Positions 1 through 6,145 of a DNA stretch of 8,499 nucleotides are shown here, piece by piece. The position numbers and the translations under genes were made by a program. The stretch covers positions 1 to 8,499 of the forward strand of contig JAIPDY010000257.1 in assembly GCA_021737445.1 (NCBI GenBank), read 5' to 3'. The first letter of the stretch is position 1; each line of letters begins with the position of its first letter. This DNA comes from Desulfotignum sp. GTDB lineage: Bacteria > Desulfobacterota > Desulfobacteria > Desulfobacterales > Desulfobacteraceae. The notes beneath the pieces were generated by a model. The model was not told the DNA's origin. It searched no databases and saw nothing but the letters and a program-made list of their open reading frames with translations.

Positions 1-1
1 G

Positions 2-1009
2 TTACCGCAAAATTTACCCTTCCCTGAGCTGCCAGGACTTATAAGTCCTGAGGAAAAGAAAGAATATCGAAATAAGATCAAGCAGCGACTGATCAAGGAG
101 AATGCAGTCTTGATCGCCCATTATTATACTGATAATGAGGTACAGTCTCTGGCTGAGGAAACCGGTGGTTTTGTGGGCGATTCACTTGAAATGGCACGAT
201 TTGGAAGAGACCATAAGGCAGAAACCGTGGTTGTTGCCGGCGTTAAGTTCATGGGAGAAAGCGCCAAGATCCTCACTCCGAACAAGCGGGTGTTAATGCC
301 GACCCTTGAGGCCACCTGCTCCCTTGATATCAGTTGCCCCGAAAAAGAGTTCACTGAATTCTGCGATATCCACCCTGACCGCTCAGTTGTGGTGTATGCC
401 AATACCTCTGCTGCTGTAAAGGCCCGGTCTGACTGGGTGGTTACATCCAGTATTGCTGTCAGGGTGGTCGGTCATCTGGCTGAGGAGGGTCAGAAAATTA
501 TCTGGGCACCTGATCACCACCTCGGAAGATATGTTCAAAGGGAAACCGGTGCGGACATGATCTCCTGGCAGGGCAATTGTGTAGTTCATGATGAATTCAA
601 ATACGAAGAGCTCATGGGGTTGAAAAAATCAAATCCGGATGCTGCTGTCCTTGTTCATCCGGAATCTCCGGAACCGGTAATAGACCTGGCTGATTTTGTG
701 GGATCCACTTCCCAGATCATAAATGCCTGCAAGACTTCAAATAAAAAACGATTCATCGTGGCTACGGACAAAGGTATTTTTTTTAAAATGCAGCAGGCTG
801 TACCTGACAAAGAATTGATCATTGCGCCGACCTCCAGTGAAAGCGCCACCTGTCGAAGCTGCGCCAGGTGCCCATGGATGCAGCTCAATGATCTTAAAAG
901 ATTATCAGAGGTGTTTGACACCCCTGACAATGAGGTTCTCGTGGATTCAGATATTATTAAAAAGGCGTTGATCCCTTTAAACAAAATGTTTCAGTTCATG
1001 AAATCCTGA
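2..1009 (+). CDS. nadA: Quinolinate synthase NadA (5' end cut by window edge)
   Basis: Makes quinolinate from iminoaspartate and dihydroxyacetone phosphate in de novo NAD synthesis; cytosolic [4Fe-4S] enzyme. The frame is open from base 2, giving 336 codons including the stop. The first ~36 residues (from LPQNLPFPELPG to IKQRLIKENAV) match the usual NadA N-terminus, so the TTG at 110-112 is an internal Leu and not the start. Compared with the ~347-residue E. coli enzyme about 10 residues are missing. Conserved blocks follow: AHYYTD, DSLEMARF, MGESAKIL, MPTLEATCSLD, YANTSAAVKA, SSIAV, IWAPDHHLGRYV, HPESP, GSTSQ, and the CRSCARCPW end motif. The three predicted cluster ligands are present, at codons 317-319, 578-580 and 869-871 (counterparts of E. 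coli C113, C200, C297). The usual partner nadB is not in the window. Transcription converges on selO. Identification is by recalled family similarity and is very secure. Confidence 0.97.
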   Translation, partial: LPQNLPFPELPGLISPEEKKEYRNKIKQRLIKENAVLIAHYYTDNEVQSLAEETGGFVGDSLEMARFGRDHKAETVVVAGVKFMGESAKILTPNKRVLMPTLEATCSLDISCPEKEFTEFCDIHPDRSVVVYANTSAAVKARSDWVVTSSIAVRVVGHLAEEGQKIIWAPDHHLGRYVQRETGADMISWQGNCVVHDEFKYEELMGLKKSNPDAAVLVHPESPEPVIDLADFVGSTSQIINACKTSNKKRFIVATDKGIFFKMQQAVPDKELIIAPTSSESATCRSCARCPWMQLNDLKRLSEVFDTPDNEVLVDSDIIKKALIPLNKMFQFMKS

Positions 1010-1115
1010 ACTGACAGAAAGCAGTATACTTTTTATTAATTCAGAAATTGCAGCTGGTGTCATAAAGGAAAATAGCGGTGCCCAGGCCGGCAGCGCTGCC
1101 TTGGCAAAACAGGGT
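1010..1115. other. Intergenic gap between convergent nadA and selO
   Basis: This 106-bp gap separates the stop codons of two convergent genes. The only structure seen is a 12-bp perfect palindrome at 1089-1100. No hairpin with a T-run typical of an intrinsic terminator was found directly after nadA, although a short T-tract (1030-1034) lies about 20 bases past its stop. No small gene is supported. Confidence 0.6.
1089..1100. repeat. 12-bp palindrome downstream of selO (possible terminator stem)
   Basis: GGCAGCGCTGCC is perfectly self-complementary and lies 15 bp beyond the selO stop on the - strand. Flanking CCAGG/CCTTGG bases could extend the pairing imperfectly. It has no loop of its own and no following T-run on either strand, so calling it a terminator is only a possibility. 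It shares the core CAGCGCTG with the palindrome at 2823-2834, which also sits just past a gene end. Confidence 0.35.
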
Positions 1116-2732
1116 TCAAGAACTGCAAGATAACATGGAGCACCCGGGTCTGTTGCGGGCCCATTCCGGGCGTTTTTGTGCAAATTTTTCTTTGCCAGGC
1201 TGAAACTCATAGGGGGTTTTCATCACCTCCAGCAGTTCATGTACCATGGAAAAGTCATTGTTTTCTGCCTTGTCAATGGCCATCTGGGCAAGGTAGTTGC
1301 GCAGCACATATAAGGGATTCTGCCGGTTCATCTGTTTTTTCTGCATGTTCCTGGGAACCTTATCCTGGATGATCCGGCTGTGGTACTGCCGCAGCCAGTC
1401 AGACAGCTGTTTTTCATATTCCTGATGGATCTGGTCCGGCTGGTACAGGGCCTCTTTGATGGGACCGGGAACCGGCAGAATATCATTTTCAGAAAGGGTT
1501 TTGGAAAACCGCACCCGGGCAAGGCCCCTGAAGAACAGTGTATAATCGGTTTCCCTGGCCTGGAGCAGGGCAAGAAGGTTTTTGATCAGAGAATCATCTG
1601 TGTCCGGCTGGAACCGGTTCAGCCCCAGTTTCTGCACCATCATGGTCTGCCATCCCTGTTGAAATGCCCGGGAAAAATCTTCCAGGGCCGCTTTTAAAGG
1701 TTTTGCATCAGTGATGACCGGGTACACGGCATTGGCCAGCCGGGCCAGGTTCCACAGGGCAATCTGGCCCTGGTTCTGAAAGCAGTAGCGCCGGCCGTGT
1801 GCATCCGTGGTATTGGGTGTCCAGACAGGGTCGTAGTCCTCCAGCCATCCATAGGGACCATAGTCAATGGTCAGGCCCAGGATGGACATGTTGTCCGTAT
1901 TCATCACCCCGTGGACAAATCCCACCCGCATCCAGTCCAGCACCAGAGAACAGGTGGTCTGGCATACCTCCTGGAACCAGCGGATATAGGTGTCCTGACC
2001 AGGCGCACCCAGGTGGGGGAAATCGGTCCGGATGGTATAATCGATCAGCTGCTGCAGCACAGTGTTTTCCTGCCTGGCACCATGGATCTGAAAATTGCCG
2101 AACCGGATGAATGAAGGGGACAGGCGGCAGACCACTGCCCCGGGCTCCTCTTTTGGATGGCCGTCATAGAACATGTCCCTTTCCACTGTTTCACCGGTGA
2201 GGGTCAGGCTCAAGGCCCGGGTGGTGGGTATCCCCAGAAAAAACATGGCCTCGCTGCACAAAAATTCCCGGATGGAGGACCGGAGCACAGCCAGGCCGTC
2301 TGCGCTGCGCGAATACGGGGTGGGTCCGGCACCCTTGAGCTGGAGTACCCATCTGCGGCCCTGGCGGTTGACCACCTCTCCCAAGTTGATGGCCCGTCCA
2401 TCCCCGAGCTGACCGGCCCAGTTGCCGAACTGGTGGCCCCCGTAGCACATGGCAAACGGATCCATGCCGGCAAGCAGGTGGTTGCCGGTGAACACCTGCA
2501 CAAACAGATCCGATTGCCAGGCTTTTTCATCCAGATCCAGCAGGGCTGCCGCATCCGGGGAGACCGCCACCAGCTGCGGTGCAGACACCTGGGTGGGGGC
2601 TACCCGGGAAAAGCAGGCATTCATAACCTGGCGGCGGAAATTGGATGGTTCCGGGTCCGGCGGCAGGTTTCGGACAAACCGGTTGTCAAAATGCAGAGAG
2701 TCAAGCGCGTTCTGTGAACGTCCGGGTGTCAT
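1116..2732 (-). CDS. selO: Protein adenylyltransferase SelO (YdiU family), Cys form
   Basis: Pseudokinase-fold enzyme that transfers AMP from ATP to Ser, Thr or Tyr of target proteins; implicated in redox homeostasis. The product has 538 residues (E. coli YdiU has 478). Visible blocks: LDSLHFDNRFVRNLP near the start, GGHQFGNWAGQLGDGR (98-113), LQLKGAGPTPYSR with nucleotide-binding Lys133, SSIREFLCSEA (152-162), GIPTTRAL, HGVMNTDNMSILG with Asp280, DYGPYGW with metal-binding Asp290, and a tail ending SCSS. The third-last residue is Cys536, where animal SelO carries selenocysteine; TGA at 1116-1118 is a normal stop after SCSS. Predicted cytosolic. The ATG at 2730-2732 has a strong Shine-Dalgarno, and conserved sequence begins soon after it. 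The C-terminal Cys of E. coli pairs with Cys272, whose counterpart here is Pro306; Cys317 lies close by. It is separated from the diiron gene upstream by 101 bp and may have its own promoter. Confidence 0.95.
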   Translation of the reverse strand: MTPGRSQNALDSLHFDNRFVRNLPPDPEPSNFRRQVMNACFSRVAPTQVSAPQLVAVSPDAAALLDLDEKAWQSDLFVQVFTGNHLLAGMDPFAMCYGGHQFGNWAGQLGDGRAINLGEVVNRQGRRWVLQLKGAGPTPYSRSADGLAVLRSSIREFLCSEAMFFLGIPTTRALSLTLTGETVERDMFYDGHPKEEPGAVVCRLSPSFIRFGNFQIHGARQENTVLQQLIDYTIRTDFPHLGAPGQDTYIRWFQEVCQTTCSLVLDWMRVGFVHGVMNTDNMSILGLTIDYGPYGWLEDYDPVWTPNTTDAHGRRYCFQNQGQIALWNLARLANAVYPVITDAKPLKAALEDFSRAFQQGWQTMMVQKLGLNRFQPDTDDSLIKNLLALLQARETDYTLFFRGLARVRFSKTLSENDILPVPGPIKEALYQPDQIHQEYEKQLSDWLRQYHSRIIQDKVPRNMQKKQMNRQNPLYVLRNYLAQMAIDKAENNDFSMVHELLEVMKTPYEFQPGKEKFAQKRPEWARNRPGCSMLSCSS

Positions 2733-2736
2733 GTAT

Positions 2737-2745
2737 TCCCCCTTT
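2737..2745 (-). promoter_or_regulatory. Strong ribosome binding site of selO
   Basis: On the - strand AAAGGGGGA lies four bases before the ATG at 2732, with the GGGG core about 5 bases away. It supports this ATG as the start. Confidence 0.75.
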
Positions 2746-2749
2746 GTAT

Positions 2750-2790
2750 ATTGTCAGTCATTTACGTTTTTGTTTATCTCAACTGACAAT
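2750..2790. promoter_or_regulatory. 9-bp inverted repeat upstream of selO (candidate operator)
   Basis: Arms ATTGTCAGT (2750-2758) and ACTGACAAT (2782-2790) are perfect inverted copies separated by 23 bp of AT-rich sequence. Their centres are 32 bp apart, about three helical turns, so both would face the same side of the DNA. The proximal arm sits 5 bp upstream of the selO Shine-Dalgarno. There is no T-run after the second arm on the - strand, so an operator or 5'-leader structure fits better than a terminator. No convincing -35/-10 pair could be fixed by eye. The regulator is unknown. Confidence 0.45.
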
Positions 2791-2822
2791 GTAATCATGG
2801 GTTTAAAAAACACCACCCCCTG

Positions 2823-2834
2823 AACAGCGCTGTT
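2823..2834. repeat. 12-bp palindrome at the 3' end of the diiron-protein gene
   Basis: AACAGCGCTGTT is perfectly self-complementary and overlaps the last base of the stop codon (2834-2836). On the - strand a run of six T follows about 13 bases later (2805-2810), so a weak terminator at the operon end is possible, but the T-run is not next to the stem. The core CAGCGCTG matches the palindrome beyond selO. Confidence 0.35.
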
Positions 2835-3331
2835 TACAAATGAAAGGTTTGTTCGTTGATTTTTTTGCTGGATATCGCCTGAGTCATCTCTGTAAGTTTT
2901 TCCACATGGTTTTTTTCCTCTTTGATGATTTTTTCAAGCCCGGCCAGGGCCTGGGTATCCTGGATAAATGCCTGGAGAAATTCATAAAACAATATGGTGT
3001 CGTTTTCAAATGTAATAAACGTGTCAAGCATGTCAGAGGCAGACCGGATCTGGGAAAAATCCACATCATCCAGAGACAGTGTTTTGTCCCCCATCATATC
3101 TTTGATCACGTCCGGCAGCATGGTTTCCAGATCTGTGTCATTAGCAGAAGATTTCCAGGTGTCTTTTTGCTCCAGAAACCACTCCCGGTGGGCAGCTTCT
3201 TCATCTGCCATCCATTGGAGCAAAGATTTCAGGGTGGGGCCGGCCACTTTTTTTCTGGATTCCAGGTAAATAGCCTGGCCGTTTTTTTCCATTTTTGCGG
3301 CAATATCGATCAGATCATTGGGTGTAAACAT
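2834..3331 (-). CDS. Rubrerythrin-like diiron protein without rubredoxin domain
   Basis: A 165-residue four-helix protein of the ferritin/rubrerythrin superfamily. With the start used here the likely iron ligands are Glu15 or Glu24 in the first helix, EEAAH (44-48), the Glu109/Glu117 helix (FENDTILFYE), and EEKNH (138-142). This is the E / ExxH / E / ExxH pattern of a carboxylate-bridged diiron site. There is no CxxC pair, hence no rubredoxin domain and no built-in electron donor. Predicted cytosolic. Known relatives reduce peroxide or handle iron; the activity here is inferred. The ATG at 3331 is preferred because AAGGA lies 10 bases upstream and overlaps the stop of the preceding gene. An in-frame ATG at 3370 would add 13 residues, but its Shine-Dalgarno is only one base away. 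It is the last gene of the apparent operon. A ferritin-like protein of another subfamily is possible. Confidence 0.85.
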   Translation of the reverse strand: MFTPNDLIDIAAKMEKNGQAIYLESRKKVAGPTLKSLLQWMADEEAAHREWFLEQKDTWKSSANDTDLETMLPDVIKDMMGDKTLSLDDVDFSQIRSASDMLDTFITFENDTILFYEFLQAFIQDTQALAGLEKIIKEEKNHVEKLTEMTQAISSKKINEQTFHL

Positions 3332-3341
3332 GGGAACACTT

Positions 3342-3346
3342 TCCTT
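3342..3346 (-). promoter_or_regulatory. Ribosome binding site overlapping the upstream stop codon
   Basis: AAGGA on the - strand shares its first two bases with the TAA stop (3345-3347) of the CACHE-GGDEF-EAL gene and sits 10 bases before the ATG at 3331. Ribosomes finishing the upstream gene would land on it, which suggests coupled translation and decides the start of the diiron gene. Confidence 0.6.
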
Positions 3347-5705
3347 AATCAGGCGATGCTGTATCTGCATATCCTTTTAACTGTTTTCGGACCGCTGAGG
3401 TGAACTCCTCAGGGGGCATCGGTTTGTTTATGTAGAAACCCTGAAATTGATCGCACGAATGGATTTTAAGAAGATCAGCCTGTTCCTTGGACTCCACGCC
3501 TTCTGCAACCACCGTGAAACCCAGGCTTCTGCCCAGATCGATGAGGGCCGTAGTCAAGCTTTTGATTTCGGCGTTAGGAATCATATTCTGAATGAACGAG
3601 CCGTCGATTTTGAGGGTGTCAAGCGGAAACTCCTTTAATTTGGACAGCGATGAGTAACCTGTACCGAAATCATCTATCGCTACGCGCACCCCCATCTGTT
3701 TCACATCCTTGAGAATCCGGATCGTTCTGTCCATGTCGTGCATGAGAACAGCCTCGGTGATTTCCAGTTCGAGCAGCTCGGGCGCCATTTTGCTTTCTTG
3801 CAGCGCGTCTCCGACGTCCTTTAAAAAATTTTCATCAAAGAACTGTCGCTTGGAGATGTTTACGGCCATGCTCAATTTGGGAAATCCTTGGTTTTGCCAT
3901 GCGATGTTCTGATGGCAGGCGGTTTTGAAAACCCAGCGCCCGATGGGAATTATGAGCCCGTTTTCTTCTGCCAGGGGGATAAACTGCATCGGCGGAATCA
4001 ACCCGAGATCAGGATGCTGCCAGCGCAACAGCGCCTCTATGCCGGTGATGCGGCCGGTGGCCATGTCCTGCTTGCTCTGGTAATAAAGGCAAAACTCTTT
4101 GTTCTCCAGGGCGTTGCGCAGGCTCGATTCCAGGCTGAGACGCTCCAGCGAGTCAGTGTTGAATTTTTCGGAGTAGAACCGGAAACTGTTTTTCCCTCCC
4201 TCTTTTGCTTGATACATGGCGATATCGGCATTTTTCATAAGTGTCTGCTCATCATCACCATCGGCCGGAAACATGGCAATACCGATACTTATTGTGATGC
4301 GGGACTCCTGTTCGGCGAGTGTAAAGGGTCTTGCGACTGCTGCCAGGATTTTTCCGGCAACCTTTGTCACCTGGGTTTCTTCAGTAATCTCAGGGAGCAG
4401 CATTATAAACTCGTCACCTCCCAGCCGCGCAACAATATCACTTTCCCGCAGGGATTCCCCGATTCGTCTGCCCATCTTCTTGAGCAGCTCGTCACCTGCC
4501 TCGTGGCCAAGTGAGTCATTGATCGCTTTGAAGCGGTCAAGGTCGAGGAACATCAACGCCAGCTGTTTTCCATAACGGTGTGCTTGCTGCATTTGCCGGT
4601 AAAGAAGCTGGCTGAACAGTGCCCGGTTCGGCAGGCCTGTGAGATTGTCGTGATAGGCGAGATATTCGACGTTCCGCGCATGTTCGGCCTGCTCTTTCAT
4701 GATACGCGTGCGCGACTTCTGGAGCTGCCAGCTCAACCGGCCGAGCAGGGCTGCTATAGCGGCCACCAGTATACTGGCCATAGCGGCGCGCCATATGTAG
4801 CTGCGCTCGATCCGGCCGGCAGGGGCGAGTTGTTCAATTTCGGAAAGAGCAACGACGATTGCCAGAGGGAATTCATAAAGCTTTCTGGCGATGGTGTAGC
4901 GCCGTGTGTCGTCCCAGGGGTTGACAGTCACTTCAGCCGGAGTATCAGCCGGGGTGTCTTCTTGTACCAGTGCATAGTAGTTGATGGCTGTGCCCGCAGA
5001 TATGGCATTACCGGTACGCAATACCCGGAAAACGCCGTCCGTTCCCACCAGTCCGAGAACACCGTGTTCCCCCAGCGCATCAGACTCATAGCCGCTGACA
5101 AAATAGCCGGCATGCACGGATACGGCCACGATCCCTGCAAAACGATTCCCAGCCTCCCTGAAACGTCTGCTGAAAGTCAACTGCCATTCATCTGACTCCC
5201 TTTCCCGTTGCGGCTGTCCGATGACCACATCCTCCTGCTCTTTTGCACGTTTAAAAAAATCCATGGCCGCCATATTTTCGGGGAGAGAAGAGCGATTGGT
5301 GCTGCCGAGGATCTCTCCACGGGCATCTATGATGCTGATTGTGAATATGATCTCGGGCGGCAGCAGCGCTTCAGAGCGCAAATCTTCCAGGACCTCCTGC
5401 GCAGGGTGATCTTCCAGTTGATGGCGGACCATCTTCAATGTGTGATCGATCTCGCGCAAAGCCCGCACCACCTGAGCTTCGTAGGTGTCAGCCACATCCA
5501 TGGCCACAGCCGCGGCAGTGCGGTCGGCTGCGGCATTTTCTCTGGCGATGAGATTGAAGGTGATTGCCCATATTACCGCGAGAAACAAAAAAGCCATGAG
5601 GATGGACAAAACAGGCGGCTCGATCAGCCGGTGCAGCCGGCTCCACCTGGTGGTGCTGTCGACCGGCGGCATATTTTTATTTGTTTGCTCAGCTACATCA
5701 ATCAA
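3345..5705 (-). CDS. Membrane CACHE-GGDEF-EAL c-di-GMP enzyme
   Basis: Makes or degrades cyclic di-GMP in response to a periplasmic signal. Order in 786 residues: transmembrane helix ~32-54, periplasmic dCACHE-like sensor ~55-300, second helix ~306-324, short coiled linker ~325-345, GGDEF domain ~346-512, EAL domain ~520-775. The GGDEF motif is intact (429-433), with metal Asp in LDLD (387-390) and an inhibitory RxxD site (RESD, 420-423) at the standard five-residue spacing. EAL residues are all present: EAL (557-559), Asn616, EITE (648-651), DDFGTGYSS (678-686), LKID (698-701), EGVE (735-738) and FQGF. Both activities are therefore possible. The first codon is TTG at 5705, overlapping the upstream stop by 8 bp; an ATG at 5672, 11 codons in, lacks a clear Shine-Dalgarno. 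Sensor ligand unknown. The periplasmic-protein gene upstream and diiron gene downstream are probably cotranscribed. Confidence 0.93.
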   Translation of the reverse strand: MIDVAEQTNKNMPPVDSTTRWSRLHRLIEPPVLSILMAFLFLAVIWAITFNLIARENAAADRTAAAVAMDVADTYEAQVVRALREIDHTLKMVRHQLEDHPAQEVLEDLRSEALLPPEIIFTISIIDARGEILGSTNRSSLPENMAAMDFFKRAKEQEDVVIGQPQRERESDEWQLTFSRRFREAGNRFAGIVAVSVHAGYFVSGYESDALGEHGVLGLVGTDGVFRVLRTGNAISAGTAINYYALVQEDTPADTPAEVTVNPWDDTRRYTIARKLYEFPLAIVVALSEIEQLAPAGRIERSYIWRAAMASILVAAIAALLGRLSWQLQKSRTRIMKEQAEHARNVEYLAYHDNLTGLPNRALFSQLLYRQMQQAHRYGKQLALMFLDLDRFKAINDSLGHEAGDELLKKMGRRIGESLRESDIVARLGGDEFIMLLPEITEETQVTKVAGKILAAVARPFTLAEQESRITISIGIAMFPADGDDEQTLMKNADIAMYQAKEGGKNSFRFYSEKFNTDSLERLSLESSLRNALENKEFCLYYQSKQDMATGRITGIEALLRWQHPDLGLIPPMQFIPLAEENGLIIPIGRWVFKTACHQNIAWQNQGFPKLSMAVNISKRQFFDENFLKDVGDALQESKMAPELLELEITEAVLMHDMDRTIRILKDVKQMGVRVAIDDFGTGYSSLSKLKEFPLDTLKIDGSFIQNMIPNAEIKSLTTALIDLGRSLGFTVVAEGVESKEQADLLKIHSCDQFQGFYINKPMPPEEFTSAVRKQLKGYADTASPD

Positions 5706-6129
5706 TTGTCACCACCCGCAAGCGGTCGTCCAGAAAATCTGAGGACAGGTATCCGATGGCATCGGGGTTTTCTGCCACTGACTCAGCCATGGCATCCCCG
5801 CTGGAAACGGTTGGCGGCGGCTGGCCCCGGCCGGTAAAGATAAGTTTGGACCAGTGGGCCTTTATCTGCGGCTGGGATCGCCCCAGGTACCGGCTGTAAA
5901 ACTGGCTGCGCGCGGGCGAACTTTCACTCAGATCGATGGGTTTAACAGGATTCCCGTTGGGAAAGCGGATCATCCTGCCCAGATAGATATCTGTGATCTG
6001 GGTCAGGGACAGGCTCTTGATCGGGTTCTCCGAAGAGACCACCACCACCACCTCGGCAGCGCAGACGGTGCCGGCCATGAGGCTTAACAGACAGATCCAT
6101 ACAATCACAGTTGTTCTCATTATTTGCAT
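5698..6129 (-). CDS. Small secreted PstS-like (phosphate-binding-protein-like) protein
   Basis: About 143 residues, with a Sec signal peptide: Arg near the N-terminus, a hydrophobic stretch VIVWICLLSLMAG, and cleavage predicted after VCA. The mature part (~120 residues) resembles one lobe of PstS-type substrate-binding proteins: ITDIYLGR, PNGNPVKPIDLSESSPAR, FYSRYLGRS, WSKLIFTGRGQPP and NPDAIGYL. True PstS proteins have ~320 residues and two lobes, so a classical two-lobed ligand cage is not expected. No ABC permease or ATPase gene is present, arguing against transport and for sensing or adaptor work in the periplasm. Start choice is uncertain: ATGs at 6144, 6129 and 6120 are in frame. 6129 is used because a weak GGA sits six bases ahead and it gives a normal signal peptide. 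It starts just after the barrel gene (stop 6146-6148) and overlaps the next gene by 8 bp. Ligand unknown; phosphate should not be assumed. Confidence 0.82.
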   Translation of the reverse strand: MQIMRTTVIVWICLLSLMAGTVCAAEVVVVVSSENPIKSLSLTQITDIYLGRMIRFPNGNPVKPIDLSESSPARSQFYSRYLGRSQPQIKAHWSKLIFTGRGQPPPTVSSGDAMAESVAENPDAIGYLSSDFLDDRLRVVTID

Positions 6130-6145
6130 CGGTAATCCAATCATC

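Larger units (their letters stand above)
2733..2833. other. Intergenic region between the diiron gene and selO
   Basis: This 101-bp AT-rich gap lies between two genes read in the same direction on the - strand. It holds the selO ribosome binding site, the 9-bp inverted repeat at 2750-2790, a T6 tract on the - strand (2805-2810), and the palindrome at the end of the diiron gene. It may contain a selO promoter, but no pair of -35/-10 boxes with good spacing was recognised. Confidence 0.55.

Noticed and set aside
1116..1118. TGA at the end of selO as a possible selenocysteine codon
   Set aside because: The conserved tail SCSS is complete before the TGA and Cys occupies the position of selenocysteine in animal SelO. 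Reading on gives no family-like sequence.
2157..2717. 186-codon open frame on the + strand
   Set aside because: Lies wholly antisense to selO, has no recognisable domain, and arises from the G+C-rich codon pattern of selO.
2750..2790. Inverted repeat as an intrinsic terminator
   Set aside because: The loop would be 23 bases and no T-run follows the second arm on the - strand.
3332..3370. ATG at 3370 as the start of the diiron protein
   Set aside because: Its Shine-Dalgarno lies only one base away, it overlaps the upstream gene by 26 bp, and the first 13 residues are unlike the family; the ATG at 3331 is better placed.
3888..4514. 208-codon open frame on the + strand
   Set aside because: Antisense to intact GGDEF and EAL motifs; the product resembles nothing known.
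5208..5837. 209-codon open frame on the + strand
   Set aside because: Spans the junction of two real - strand genes with convincing domains and is explained as their shadow.
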